Assembly: GCF_017874715.1 (NCBI RefSeq)
Contig: NZ_JAGGLR010000025.1
Coordinates: 62,001-126,000 of the forward strand
Direction: 5' to 3'
DNA from: Streptomyces iranensis
Lineage (GTDB): Bacteria > Actinomycetota > Actinomycetes > Streptomycetales > Streptomycetaceae
DNA length: 64,000 nucleotides
Shown piece after piece: positions 14,481 through 23,068 of the stretch. Numbering within the stretch: position 1 is the first letter of the stretch; every line of letters starts with the position of its first letter. A model generated the notes under the pieces. It was not told the DNA's origin, searched no databases, and worked only from the letters and a program-made list of their open reading frames with translations. Made by a program: the position numbers and the translations under genes.

Positions 14481-15761
14481 ATGGGTGCTGGGCGATGGAC
14501 GGCGAAGGCGAGAGGGGTCCGGGTGGCCGCGGCCGTGGTGGCCGCGCTGGGGCTGCTGGCCACCGGCTGCGGCGGGGGAAGCGGTTCCGGAGACGGCAAG
14601 GTGACCATCCGCTACTCGTGGTGGGGCGCCAAGGACCGCGCGGAGCTGATCCAGAAGACGGTCAAGCTCTTCGAGAAGGAACATCCGAACATCAAGGTCA
14701 AGACGGACTTCTCCGAATACACCGACTTCTGGAGCAAGTTCAATACCCAGGCCGCGGGCGGAAACGCCCCGGACGTCTTCCAGAACTCCTACGCCTTCCT
14801 GCGCAAATACGGCGACAAGAACCTTCTGCTGGATCTGAACGGTCAGGCCGACGCCGGAAATCTCAGCCTGAAGGGATTCCGCGACGGACTGGAGAAGGCC
14901 GGGGATATCGACGGCAAGCTCCTCGGAGTGCCGGTCGGCGCCAATACCTTCGCCTTTTTCTACAACCCGGACGCGTATCGGAAGGCCGGCGTGACCGTCA
15001 AGGACGGATGGACCTGGGACGACTTCTTCGCGGCCGCCAAGAAGGTGCGCAAGGGCGGCGGCACCCTCTACGGCGCCAGCGACAACGCCAATGTGATGTA
15101 CCTCTACGACCTGTATCTGCGGCAGAACGGCAAGGCGTTCTTCACCAAGGACAACAAGCTCGGCTTCACCAAGGACGACCTCACCGAGTGGTGGGGCCGC
15201 TGGCAGCAGCACGCCAAGGCCGATGAGCTGGTGCCGGGCAAGAAGTCCGAGCAGGCCAAGCCCAAGGCGTCGATCAGCGCCGATCTGTCGGCCTCCGAGT
15301 TCACTTGGGACAACTTCCTGGTCCGCTTCGCCGCCGAGACCAAGACCACCCTCGACCTCGGACCGATCCCGACCACGGACGGCAAGCGCACCGCCCAGTA
15401 CCTCTCCTCGCTGATGCTCAGCGGCTCCGCCCGCACCCAGCACCCCAAGGAAGTCGCCCAGTTCATCGACTTCATGACCCATGACCCCGAGGTGGGCAAG
15501 ATCATGGGCTACAACCGCGGCATCCCGGCGACCACCGCCCAGTACGACGCCTACCGGCCCCAGGGCGTCGACGCCAAGATCGCCGCGTATGAGAAGAGCG
15601 TGAGCACCAAGCTGGAGCCGATCACTCCGCATCCGGCCGGCGCCGATGTCGCCGAGGCCGCCTTCCTGAGGATCTACACCCAGGTCGCGCTGGGGCAGAC
15701 CTCGATGGGCAAGGCGGTCGACCAGTTCTTCAGCGAGGCCGAGTCCGCGCTCGGCTCGTGA
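14481..15761 (+). CDS. Sugar ABC transporter substrate-binding lipoprotein
   Basis: A 426-residue family-1 extracellular solute-binding protein. The N-terminal lipoprotein signal ends in the lipobox LLATGC (Cys about residue 31) followed by a Gly/Ser linker. The mature part starts VTIRYSWWGAKDRAELI and has the family features NAPDVFQNSYAFLRKYG and LGVPVGANTFAFFYNPD. ATG at 14481 follows GGGAGGGG. First gene of an operon with two permeases, a YesL-like protein and a YetA-like lyase, an arrangement parallel to the Bacillus yes/yet rhamnogalacturonan locus. The substrate is therefore inferred to be pectin-derived oligosaccharide. No ATPase gene is present; a shared MsiK-type ATPase is usual in Streptomyces. 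Confidence 0.88.
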   Translation: MGAGRWTAKARGVRVAAAVVAALGLLATGCGGGSGSGDGKVTIRYSWWGAKDRAELIQKTVKLFEKEHPNIKVKTDFSEYTDFWSKFNTQAAGGNAPDVFQNSYAFLRKYGDKNLLLDLNGQADAGNLSLKGFRDGLEKAGDIDGKLLGVPVGANTFAFFYNPDAYRKAGVTVKDGWTWDDFFAAAKKVRKGGGTLYGASDNANVMYLYDLYLRQNGKAFFTKDNKLGFTKDDLTEWWGRWQQHAKADELVPGKKSEQAKPKASISADLSASEFTWDNFLVRFAAETKTTLDLGPIPTTDGKRTAQYLSSLMLSGSARTQHPKEVAQFIDFMTHDPEVGKIMGYNRGIPATTAQYDAYRPQGVDAKIAAYEKSVSTKLEPITPHPAGADVAEAAFLRIYTQVALGQTSMGKAVDQFFSEAESALGS

Positions 15762-15772
15762 GGAGAGCTTCC

Positions 15773-16822
15773 GTGACACCGACCACGACGCGTGCGGCGG
15801 ACGGAGTGCGGCCTCCCGACGGGACGACCCCCGGGGCGACCCCCGGGGCGACCCCCGGGACGACCCCCGGGACGACCCCCGGGGCGGCGGCCCGCGGCGC
15901 CCGCCCCGCCCCGGCGGCGGGGCGGCGCCAGGGCCGCCGGGAGACCCTCGCGGGCTATCTCTTCCTGACACCCTGGTGTATCGGGATCCTGCTGCTCACC
16001 CTCGGCCCGATGCTCGTCTCGCTCTATCTGGCGTTCACCGACTACAACCTCTTCGACTCGCCCCGGTGGATCGGGTTCAAGAACTTCCGGGACCTCTTCG
16101 AGGACGACCGCTGGTGGACCTCGGTCCAGGTGACGCTGAAGTACGTACTGATCGGCACCCCGCTGAAGCTGGCGGCGGCGCTCGCCGTGGCGCTGCTGCT
16201 GGTCAAACCCCGTAAGGGCCAGGGCTTCTACCGCTCGGCGTTCTACGCCCCCTCGCTCATCGGCGCCAGTGTGAGCATCGGCGTCGTCTGGCGGGCGATC
16301 TTCAACGACAACGCGGTCGTCGACAAGTCGATGAGTCTCTTCGGATGGGACGTCGGCGGCTGGATCGGTGACCCGGACTGGGCGCTGCCCACCCTCATCA
16401 CCCTGACCGTCTGGCAGTTCGGCGCGCCGATGGTGATCTTCCTGGCCGGGCTGAAGCAGGTGCCGGGCGAGCTGTACGAGGCCGCCGAGATGGACGGCGC
16501 CGGCCGCTGGCGGCGGTTCCGGTCCATCACCCTGCCGATGATCTCGCCGGTGCTCTTCTTCAACCTCCTGCTGGAGCTCATCCACTCGTTCCAGGTCTTC
16601 ACCTCGGCGGTGGTGATCGCGGGGTCGGGCACCAACACCGGCGGACCGGGCGACTCCCTGCTGGTCTACGGCTGGTACCTCTACGAGCAGGGCTTCCGCA
16701 ATCTGCGCATGGGCTACGCCGCCGCGATGGCCTGGATGCTGATGCTCGGCATCGGCCTGGTGACCGCCGTGCTGTTCAGGACCCAGCGCGGCTGGGTGCA
16801 CTACGAGGAGGATGCCCAATGA
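15773..16822 (+). CDS. Sugar ABC transporter permease (MalF type)
   Basis: A 349-residue inner-membrane permease with about six helices and the EAA loop EAAEMDGAGRWRRFRSITLP (about residues 241-260) that contacts the ATPase. The N-terminal roughly 45 residues are cytoplasmic and contain five [A/T]TPG tetrapeptide repeats from a 12-bp DNA repeat (about 15825-15887). GTG at 15773 follows AGGAGAG. Starts 11 bp after the binding-protein stop and overlaps the next permease by ATGA. Confidence 0.88.
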   Translation: MTPTTTRAADGVRPPDGTTPGATPGATPGTTPGTTPGAAARGARPAPAAGRRQGRRETLAGYLFLTPWCIGILLLTLGPMLVSLYLAFTDYNLFDSPRWIGFKNFRDLFEDDRWWTSVQVTLKYVLIGTPLKLAAALAVALLLVKPRKGQGFYRSAFYAPSLIGASVSIGVVWRAIFNDNAVVDKSMSLFGWDVGGWIGDPDWALPTLITLTVWQFGAPMVIFLAGLKQVPGELYEAAEMDGAGRWRRFRSITLPMISPVLFFNLLLELIHSFQVFTSAVVIAGSGTNTGGPGDSLLVYGWYLYEQGFRNLRMGYAAAMAWMLMLGIGLVTAVLFRTQRGWVHYEEDAQ

Positions 16823-17664
16823 GCGTGTCCCGGCGCGCTGCGCGGGCTGTCATCTGGCATGTGGGGGCGCTCGCCGTGCTGGCGGTGATCCTCTACCCCG
16901 TGGTGTGGGTGATCGGCGGCTCGTTCAAGCCCGGTGACCAGATCGTCGGCAGCCTCCAGTTACTGCCCACCGATCCGATCACCGACAACTACCTCCGGCT
17001 CAGCGACGGCATCGCGGACGTGCCGATCTCGACCTTCTTCACCAACTCGCTGCTGCTGGCGGCCGGTTCGGTGATCGGCGTGCTGTTCTCCTGCTCACTG
17101 GCGGCCTATGCCTTCGCCAGGATCCGCTTCGCGGGGCGCGACGCGCTCTTCACGCTCATGATCTCCACCCTGCTGCTGCCGTTCCAGGTGTTGATCATTC
17201 CGCAGTACATCCTGTTCCAGAAGCTGGACCTGATCAATACGTATGCGCCGCTGCTGCTCGGCAAGTACCTGGCGGCGGACGCCTTCTTCGTCTTCCTGTT
17301 GGTGCAGTTCATGCGCGGGCTGCCCCGGGAGCTGGACGAGGCGGCCCGGCTGGACGGCTGTGGCCATCTGCGCATCTACTGGAACATCGTGCTGCCGCTG
17401 TGCCGCCCGGCCCTGATCACCAGCGCGATCTTCACCTTCATCTGGTCCTGGAACGACTTCATCGGACCGCTGCTCTACCTCAACGAACCGGACAAGTACA
17501 CGGTCTCGCTGGGCCTGAAGCTCTTCATCGACCAGGACTCCGTCGCCGACTACGGAGGCATGGTCGCCATGTCGATGGTCGCCCTGCTGCCGGTGCTGCT
17601 GTTCTTCCTGGCCTTCCAGCGCCATCTGGTCGAGGGCGCGGCGACTTCCGGACTGAAGGGCTGA
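16819..17664 (+). CDS. Sugar ABC transporter permease (MalG type), TTA codon
   Basis: A 281-residue partner permease with six helices and the EAA loop DEAARLDGCGHLRIYWNIVLP. Start overlaps the upstream permease stop (ATGA, 16819-16822), implying translational coupling and heterodimer assembly. Codon 48 is TTA (16960-16962). TTA is rare in Streptomyces and read by the bldA tRNA, so uptake through this transporter may be limited to late growth. Confidence 0.9.
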   Translation: MSVSRRAARAVIWHVGALAVLAVILYPVVWVIGGSFKPGDQIVGSLQLLPTDPITDNYLRLSDGIADVPISTFFTNSLLLAAGSVIGVLFSCSLAAYAFARIRFAGRDALFTLMISTLLLPFQVLIIPQYILFQKLDLINTYAPLLLGKYLAADAFFVFLLVQFMRGLPRELDEAARLDGCGHLRIYWNIVLPLCRPALITSAIFTFIWSWNDFIGPLLYLNEPDKYTVSLGLKLFIDQDSVADYGGMVAMSMVALLPVLLFFLAFQRHLVEGAATSGLKG

Positions 17665-17671
17665 GGCCGTC

Positions 17672-18295
17672 ATGGGGAAGATCATGGGAGCCGCCGGGCC
17701 AGAAGTCGGGCGAGCAGCCGCCGTACGGCGCCCCGGGCACGGCCCGCTGCGCTTCGCGCTGTTCGCCGAATGCCTGCTGACCGGCGTCTGGGTGGTGCTC
17801 GCCGCCCTGCCGGTGATCACCCTGCTGCCCGCGTTCGCCGCCGGCTGTGCGCACCTGGGCCGCCATCTGGACGGTGAGCGGTCCACCTGGCGGGACTTCC
17901 TGGCCGGGCTGCGGGAGGCGACCCGGAGCGGCTGGCGGTTCTCCCTGCTGTGGTGGGCGGCGCTCGCGCTGCTCGCCTTCGATCTGCGGGTGGCCCGCTC
18001 CGGGGCCCTGCCCGGCGGGCCCGCGCTGATCGCCGTGAGCGTGGCGGGTCTGCTCGCGGTGGTCGTCCTCGGGCTGCGGACGGCGGCTCTACGGCGGCCC
18101 GGCGCCGCTTGGCCGGACGCCGCCCGTACCGCCGCGCGCCAGGGGCTGGCCACCGACCCCGGTGGATCGCTGCTGCTCATCGGCGGGCTCGCCGTACTCG
18201 CCGTCGCCGCCTGGCAGATGCTGCCGCTGATCGCCCCGGCCGCGGGCGCCCTCGCGGGCTGTGCGGTCGCGGTGGAGCGCCGCGCCCGCGTCTGA
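17672..18295 (+). CDS. YesL-like DUF624 membrane protein
   Basis: A 207-residue protein with about five hydrophobic segments (e.g. ALFAECLLTGVWVVLAALPV, LIAVSVAGLLAVVVLGL). It matches the DUF624/YesL family habitually found beside sugar ABC transporters. The Bacillus yesL gene lies in the rhamnogalacturonan locus, consistent with the YetA-like gene downstream. Function is unknown; a helper of transporter or signalling is guessed. ATG at 17672; ATG at 17684 is possible. Confidence 0.78.
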   Translation: MGKIMGAAGPEVGRAAAVRRPGHGPLRFALFAECLLTGVWVVLAALPVITLLPAFAAGCAHLGRHLDGERSTWRDFLAGLREATRSGWRFSLLWWAALALLAFDLRVARSGALPGGPALIAVSVAGLLAVVVLGLRTAALRRPGAAWPDAARTAARQGLATDPGGSLLLIGGLAVLAVAAWQMLPLIAPAAGALAGCAVAVERRARV

Positions 18296-18387
18296 CCCGG
18301 CTCCACCCCTGCCCAGGCGCCGCCCACCCCGGAGCCTCTCCCTCACTCATGTCATGCACCTGCCCCCGTACGAAAGGTGAAGCGGAC

Positions 18388-19326
18388 ATGCCCCCGATCC
18401 CCCGACGCAACCTCCTCAAGGCCGCCGCCGCCACCGGCGCCGCCGTGCCGTTCTCCTGGCTGCTGGCCCACAACGCCCCGCAGGCCGCCGCCGACAGCCC
18501 CGCCGAGAAGGCCGCCGCCGAGCCCGTGGACATCACCTGGCTGGAGGACGGCGGCCTGGGCGCGGCCGCGGGCTCCACCTTCGGCGTCCCCTGGCCCAAG
18601 GGCGCCCACTCCGGCGACCGGACCTTCGCGCTGACCACCGCCGACGGCACCCACGTGCCCCTGCAGACCTGGGCCACCGCCTACTGGCCCGACGGATCGC
18701 TGAAGTGGACCGCGCACGCGGCGGGGGAGGGCCTCACCGGCAGCGCCTACCAGCTCACCACCGGCACGCCCGCCGCGCCCGCCAAGAAGGTCACCGTCTC
18801 CGAGAGCGACGGCAGGATCACCGTCGACACCGGGGTCATCAGGGCCGTCATCGGTAAGGACGGCAAACAGCTCGTACGCTCCGTCACCCGCGGCTCCACC
18901 GAGATCGCCCGCGACGGTCGGCTGGTCCTGCTCCGCCAGGGCGACGTGGACGACGGCGACCACGGCCGTGCCGAGTGGGAGCGGTTCGACGGCGAGATCA
19001 GCGGGGCGAAGGTCGAGCAGAAGGGCCCCGTCCGCGCCGTCGTCCGCATCGACGGCAAGCACCGCAAGGGCCGCCGCGCCTGGCTCCCCTTCAGCATCCG
19101 GCTCTACTTCTACGCGGGCGCCGACTCCTTCCGCATGGTGCACACCATCACGTTCGACGGCGATCAGAACGAAGACTTCATCCGGGGTCTCGGCGTCCGC
19201 TTCTCCGTGCCGATGCGCGACGAGGCGTACGACCGCCACATCCGCATCGCGGGCGAGGGCAAGGGCTTTCTCACCGAGGCCGTCAAGGGCGTCACCGGGC
19301 TGCGCCGCGACCCCGGCCCGGACCTG
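18388..19326 (+). pseudogene. YetA/exo-rhamnogalacturonan-lyase-like protein, N-terminal fragment
   Basis: Encodes a Tat signal (RRNLLKAAAATGAAVPF) and about 310 residues of the PcRGLX/YetA N-terminal barrel: TWLEDGG, TFGVPWPKG, YWPDGSLKWTAHA, then the start of the central domain with FSIRLYFYAGADSFRMVHT. Homology-like sequence stops near LRRDPGPDLR (about 19326). After that come unrelated residues and a TnpB element. Full-length relatives are about 850-900 residues, so most of the catalytic C-terminal part is missing. The enzyme would have degraded rhamnogalacturonan outside the cell and fed the upstream ABC transporter. ATG at 18388 follows AAAGGTGAAG. Confidence 0.8.
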
Positions 19327-19371
19327 CGTCAGTCATCTTCTGTAAGCGCGGAGCGTCCGCCTCAGCTGTCC

Positions 19372-19411
19372 GGCGAGCCGGGCAATGCGTACATACGTAC
19401 TACTGCTCGCC
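19372..19411. repeat. Candidate left-end hairpin of the TnpB element
   Basis: GGCGAGC (19372-19378) pairs with GCTCGCC (19405-19411); the loop holds GTAC-ATAC-GTAC (19389-19400). The single-strand transposases that mobilise these elements recognise subterminal hairpins. Confidence 0.4.
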
Positions 19412-19474
19412 GATCGTGATGAAGGGGCCGGACAACTGACATGTCTGTTGCATGGTCGCACTATCGTCTGGGTC

Positions 19475-20641
19475 ATGAAGCTGGCGGTGCAGGTGAAGCT
19501 GCTGCCGACGCCCGTGCAGGCGGCGGCACTTGAGGCCACCTTGCGTGCCTGCAACCGGGCCGTCGACCAGGCTTCGAGGGTTGCGTACGAGACGGGTGTG
19601 ACGAGCCGCAACGATCTGCAAAAGGCTGTCTACACGGATCTGAAGGCCCAGTACGCACTGTCCGCGCAGCCCGTGGTGCGGGTGGTGAAGAAAGTCGTGG
19701 ACGCTTACACCACCCTGCGCGCGAACCTGAAGGCGGGCCATCTCGGCACGGCGGACTCGAAGAGGCACCGCAAGGCCATCGGTTCCCCGATCGCCTTCGG
19801 GCTGCAGGCGGCCCAGCCCTTCGACGACCGCTGCCTGTCCTGGCAGATGGACGCCCGCACCATCTCGATCTGGACCGTCCACGGCCGTTTGAAGAACATC
19901 GGCTTCGCCGCCTCGCCCGACCAGCTCAAGACTCTGGTCGCGTACCGTAAGGGCGAAAGTGACCTGATCTTCCGGGACGGGAAGTGGTTTCTGGCCGCGA
20001 CCTGTGAGATCCCCGACCCCGAGGTCTTCGAGCCGGTCGACTGGATCGGAGTGGACCGCGGCATCGTCAATCTAGCCACCACCAGCGACAACACCAACTC
20101 CCAGGGACGGCGCCTGTCCCGTTACCGGCGTTGGCAGGCCCGCAAACGTGCCGAACTCCAGGCTAAGAAGACCCGCTCGGCCACCCGTCGGCTGGCCCGC
20201 CGCGCCAAGAGGGAGCACCGTCATGCCACCCACATGAACCATGTGATCAGCAAGGAGATCGTGTCGGTCGCGCAACGCACCGGTCGCGGGATGGCTGTCG
20301 AGGAACTCGGCGGGGTCCGGGACCGGGTACGGCTACGCCGCGACCAGCGCGGCACGCTCTCTGCCTGGCCCTTCAACCAGTTGGGACAGCACCTTGCTTA
20401 CAAGGCCCGCCGGGCCGGGGTGCCGTTCCTCGAAGTGGATCCGGCCTATACCTCGCAGCGCTGTCCGCGCTGTGGGCACACCGGTCGGGCCAACCGACCC
20501 GACCGGGACCATTTCCGTTGTCGTCGGTGCGGGCTCGCTGGCCCCTCCGACCTCGTCGCCGGGGTCAACGTGCGCGATCGCGCACGCTCGGCGTGGGTAT
20601 TCGTCACCATGCCCGTCGCTCCAGGGCCCACCCCGGCCTGA
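19475..20641 (+). CDS. tnpB: TnpB RNA-guided endonuclease
   Basis: A 388-residue OrfB/TnpB protein, ancestor-type of Cas12. The C-terminal RuvC-like nuclease appears complete: D194 in WIGVDRG, E276/277 in AVEELGG, and D359 in PSDLVAGVN. A zinc ribbon is formed by C330/C333 (CPRC) and C349/C352 (CRRC). The N-terminal part has the helix-turn-helix-like MKLAVQVKLLPTPVQAAALE start. ATG at 19475 is the family start; ATG/GTG codons upstream in frame would add unrelated residues. TnpB cuts DNA matching the guide in its element-derived RNA and promotes element retention. It lies inside a lyase gene whose middle is lost. Confidence 0.9.
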   Translation: MKLAVQVKLLPTPVQAAALEATLRACNRAVDQASRVAYETGVTSRNDLQKAVYTDLKAQYALSAQPVVRVVKKVVDAYTTLRANLKAGHLGTADSKRHRKAIGSPIAFGLQAAQPFDDRCLSWQMDARTISIWTVHGRLKNIGFAASPDQLKTLVAYRKGESDLIFRDGKWFLAATCEIPDPEVFEPVDWIGVDRGIVNLATTSDNTNSQGRRLSRYRRWQARKRAELQAKKTRSATRRLARRAKREHRHATHMNHVISKEIVSVAQRTGRGMAVEELGGVRDRVRLRRDQRGTLSAWPFNQLGQHLAYKARRAGVPFLEVDPAYTSQRCPRCGHTGRANRPDRDHFRCRRCGLAGPSDLVAGVNVRDRARSAWVFVTMPVAPGPTPA

Positions 20642-20734
20642 AGCGAGATGCGCCCCGTGACCGTCCTGTCGTAGGGGGCAGTCGGGAGCGCGACAAGGCG
20701 TGAACCACCGAGCCACACAAGCTCGGCCGTTCAC
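20642..20734 (+). ncRNA. Candidate omega (right-end) RNA scaffold of TnpB
   Basis: The right end folds as a compound hairpin: GTGAAC (20700-20705) with GTTCAC (20729-20734), and inside CCGAGC-CACACAA-GCTCGG (20708-20726). TnpB guide RNAs characteristically comprise the 3' end of the tnpB transcript, finishing at the right end, with the flanking DNA as guide. On that model the guide begins at 20735 (GGCCGAGAAGGTGACCGAAT). The 5' limit probably lies inside tnpB. An alternative 8-bp stem CTCGGCCG/CGGCCGAG (20722-20741) competes with it. Confidence 0.5.
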
Positions 20735-20969
20735 GGCCGAGAAGGTGACCGAATACCACGAGGGCGACGGCTACCCCGACGTCACCACCAGCTGGAAGAC
20801 GGTTGAGCTCAAGGGCCCGGATGTGCTGGAACCCGGCGTCGAGGCGGCCTGGGTGAGCACCAACGCCACCGCCCAGTACGGCCTCGCCGCGATCCAGAAC
20901 CTCGCGCTCGTCGGCGACAAGCTGCCGGGTCAGCCGGCTGGCCACGCCGTCACGGTCGGACCACACTGA
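20735..20969 (+). pseudogene. C-terminal remnant of the lyase gene
   Basis: About 78 codons beginning AEKVTEYHEGDGYPDVTTSW and ending in a normal stop at 20967-20969. It has no start of its own that looks used, and its secreted-enzyme-like composition matches the lyase rather than TnpB. I read it as the tail of the YetA-like gene, left after TnpB insertion and loss of roughly 400-500 residues. Assignment as the same gene is inferred from position, not proven by motif. Confidence 0.55.
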
Positions 20970-20973
20970 GGGC

Positions 20974-21483
20974 ATGGACTGGTGCCATTACCGCTTCCGC
21001 AGCCGATGGGACCTCGACGCTCCGCCCGCCGCCGTCTTCGCGGCGCTGGCGAACGGCGACGACTATCCGCGGTGGTGGCCCCAGGTCCGTGAGGTCCGGC
21101 GGATCGACGAGCGCAGCGGCGCCGCGCGCTTCCGCTCCCTCGTCCCGTACGACCTGCGGCTGATCGTCAGCGAGGCACGGCAGGACCCGGCGGACGGCGT
21201 GCTGGAGATCGGCTTCGCGGGCGATCTGGAGGGCTGGGCGCGCTGGACGGTGCTGCCCCAGGGGACCGGCACCCGCGCCCTCTTCGAACAGGAGGTGGTG
21301 GCCCGCAAGCCGCTGCTGCGCCGTCTCGCGCTCCCCGGGCGTCCCGTCTTCCGGGCCAACCACGCCCTGATGATGCGCTCCGGGCTGCGGGGGCTGCGGG
21401 CGCATCTCGCCGCGCGGCCCGCCGGTCCGGCCGGGGCGCCGCCCGGTCCTGCCTCCGGGCCCTCCGGCGGAAATGCGGTTTGA
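20974..21483 (+). CDS. SRPBCC-fold (polyketide cyclase/START-like) protein
   Basis: A 169-residue helix-grip protein. The N-terminal strand-helix FRSRWDLDAPPAAVFAALANGDDYPRWWP is diagnostic (shown in part), with later strands ALFEQEVVARKPLLRRL. It binds a hydrophobic ligand or acts as a cyclase/hydrolase; the ligand is unknown. It starts 4 bp after the lyase remnant stop (TGAGGGCATG), suggesting an original last place in that operon. The Pro/Ala-rich tail is disordered. Confidence 0.8.
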   Translation: MDWCHYRFRSRWDLDAPPAAVFAALANGDDYPRWWPQVREVRRIDERSGAARFRSLVPYDLRLIVSEARQDPADGVLEIGFAGDLEGWARWTVLPQGTGTRALFEQEVVARKPLLRRLALPGRPVFRANHALMMRSGLRGLRAHLAARPAGPAGAPPGPASGPSGGNAV

Positions 21484-21549
21484 ACCAGACCCGTCGCGAC
21501 CTGTATTGTTCAGGTCGTTCCGCCGGGGAGACCCCGAAGAGAACAACCC

Positions 21550-21621
21550 GGGCGATTAGCTCAGTGGGAGAGCGCTTCGTTCACACCGAAGAGGTCACTG
21601 GTTCGAACCCAGTATCGCCCA
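21550..21621 (+). tRNA. tRNA-Val (CAC), copy 2
   Basis: Identical to 14155-14226: acceptor GGGCGAT/ATCGCCC, anticodon CAC in loop TTCACAC, discriminator A. Upstream TGTATTGT (21500-21507) may hold the -10 element. Confidence 0.95.
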
Positions 21622-21628
21622 CCACCCC

Positions 21629-21664
21629 ATGAGGCCGGGCCGCCAGCAGGCGGCCCGGCCTCAT
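21629..21664 (+). terminator. tRNA-Val terminator hairpin
   Basis: ATGAGGCCGGGCCGCC pairs perfectly (16 bp) with GGCGGCCCGGCCTCAT around AGCA, 7 bp after the tRNA. Confidence 0.88.
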
Positions 21665-21738
21665 GTTCGTGTGCTTGTACGGCCAGCAGCGGGGTATCCG
21701 GATAAAACTTCCGTGAGTGACGATGTGGAGGGGAACTC

Positions 21739-22110
21739 ATGGCCGTCGCGACCGCAGCCGTACTGTCCTTGGACTGTGCCGAACCCGAAGAGCTCGCCGA
21801 GTTCTACGCCCGGGTGCTCGGCGCGGAGATCCAGCCGCTGACCACCCCCGACCGGGTTGAGATCGTCGCACCCGGCGGGTCGCGGATGGCCTTCCTGCGC
21901 GACCACGGCTTCGCCCCACCGAGCTGGCCACGGCCGGACGACTCCCAGCAGGCGCATCTGGACCTGCTGGTGGAGGACGTCGACGCCGCGGAGCGCCAGG
22001 TCGTCGACCTGGGCGCCCGGCCGCTGGACACCAAGAACAACGGTGGTCTGCGCGACATACGGATCTACTCCGACCCGGCCGGCCACCCCTTCTCGCTCCG
22101 CCGCGCCTGA
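21739..22110 (+). CDS. VOC-family (glyoxalase-like) protein
   Basis: A 123-residue single VOC domain: SLDCAEPEELAEFYARVLG at the N-terminus, AHLDLLVEDVDAAERQVVDLGA in the middle, and IYSDPAGHPFSL at the end. This matches the glyoxalase-like type common in actinobacteria with unassigned substrates. ATG at 21739 follows TGGAGGGG. Unrelated to the VOC gene on the IS element beyond fold. Confidence 0.83.
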   Translation: MAVATAAVLSLDCAEPEELAEFYARVLGAEIQPLTTPDRVEIVAPGGSRMAFLRDHGFAPPSWPRPDDSQQAHLDLLVEDVDAAERQVVDLGARPLDTKNNGGLRDIRIYSDPAGHPFSLRRA

Positions 22111-22182
22111 GCGTCGGGCGCGCCGGGCCTGAGCGTCGGGCGCGCCGGGCCTGAGCGGTCAACCGCGCGCCGCGTTCGTACG

Positions 22183-22908
22183 TCAGGCCGCGGCCGGAAG
22201 ATCCGGACGCAGTGGCCACGCCGGGTCGCAGACCTCGTCCGAGCCGTTGAGCGCGAACCACGCCTGCAGCCCCCGGGCCTGCGCCGCGTACCAGACCGTC
22301 TGGCGCGCGTGCAGTTCGGTGGGTGTCAGCGTCTCCAGCCGGGAGGCGAACCGGCGGCCCACCGCCCGCACGACATGCAGTGCGGCCGCCGCGTCCGCCG
22401 CCGCGTCATGCGCGCCGGTCAGCTCCACGCCGTAGTGCTCACACAGATCGATCAGGGTGCGGCGGCCCTTGCGATAGCGGTCCAGATGCTTGTCCAGCAC
22501 CCGCGGATCCAGAACGGTCATCGAGCGCAGCGAAAGATAGCCCGCCAGGCTGGAGTTGCGATGCCGCTTCAACTCCCGGTCCAGCAGGGTCAGATCGAAC
22601 GGCGCGTTCATGATCACCAGCGGGGTGCCCCGCGTGACCTGCTCCGCTATCGCCCGCGCCACCTCGTCCACCACCGGCGCCGGCCATCTGCCGTGACGCT
22701 GGAGGTGAGCGTCGGTCAGACCGTGTATCTCGGTGGCGGCCGGCGGCACCGGCACCCCCGGACTCACCAGCCAGCGCCGGACCTCCGGCAGACTTCCGGT
22801 TCCGCGCTGCACCACCAGGGCCGCCGATACGATCCGGTCATGCTCGACATCGACACCCGTGGTCTCCGTGTCAAAGGCGGCGAGCGGCCCTTCGAACCAG
22901 GACGGCAT
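22183..22908 (-). CDS. DEDDh 3'-5' exonuclease (DnaQ-like)
   Basis: A 241-residue exonuclease. Exo I AFDTETTGVD supplies the DxE pair, Exo II is around MNAPFDLTLLDREL, and Exo III is GAHDAAADA with the catalytic histidine and aspartate. This fold serves polymerase III epsilon subunits and stand-alone proofreading or repair exonucleases; the gene is not next to a polymerase. ATG at 22908 follows GAGGAGTTGAGG; longer upstream frames are unsupported. Confidence 0.88.
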   Translation of the reverse strand: MPSWFEGPLAAFDTETTGVDVEHDRIVSAALVVQRGTGSLPEVRRWLVSPGVPVPPAATEIHGLTDAHLQRHGRWPAPVVDEVARAIAEQVTRGTPLVIMNAPFDLTLLDRELKRHRNSSLAGYLSLRSMTVLDPRVLDKHLDRYRKGRRTLIDLCEHYGVELTGAHDAAADAAAALHVVRAVGRRFASRLETLTPTELHARQTVWYAAQARGLQAWFALNGSDEVCDPAWPLRPDLPAAA

Positions 22909-23068
22909 GGCCTCAACTCCTCGTGCATTTCCCCTCGATGACATCTGATCCCGCCCCGACCAGGTGATACCCGGAGGGAGGGCCTCGAACCGCCGCTGTT
23001 TGCGGAGGTCCTGACGCGGAGACAACACAGGTGTACGAAGCCGGCGACGACCGGAAGGCGTCACGGAC

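Larger units (their letters stand above)
19327..20734 (+). mobile_element. TnpB-only IS200/IS605-group element
   Basis: Sequence between the broken lyase halves. It contains tnpB but no TnpA transposase, so it is non-autonomous. The left boundary is approximate (loss of lyase similarity). A structured region at 19372-19411 (GGCGAGC...GCTCGCC enclosing GTACATACGTAC) may be the left-end hairpin. The right boundary is placed after GTTCAC at 20734, the end of a compound hairpin typical of these elements. No target duplication is expected for this group. Confidence 0.7.

Noticed and set aside
14155..21621. Genomic island bounded by identical tRNA-Val genes
   Set aside because: Both tRNAs have their own terminators, and no integrase or att-like partial tRNA is present; the interval looks like resident genes plus one TnpB element.
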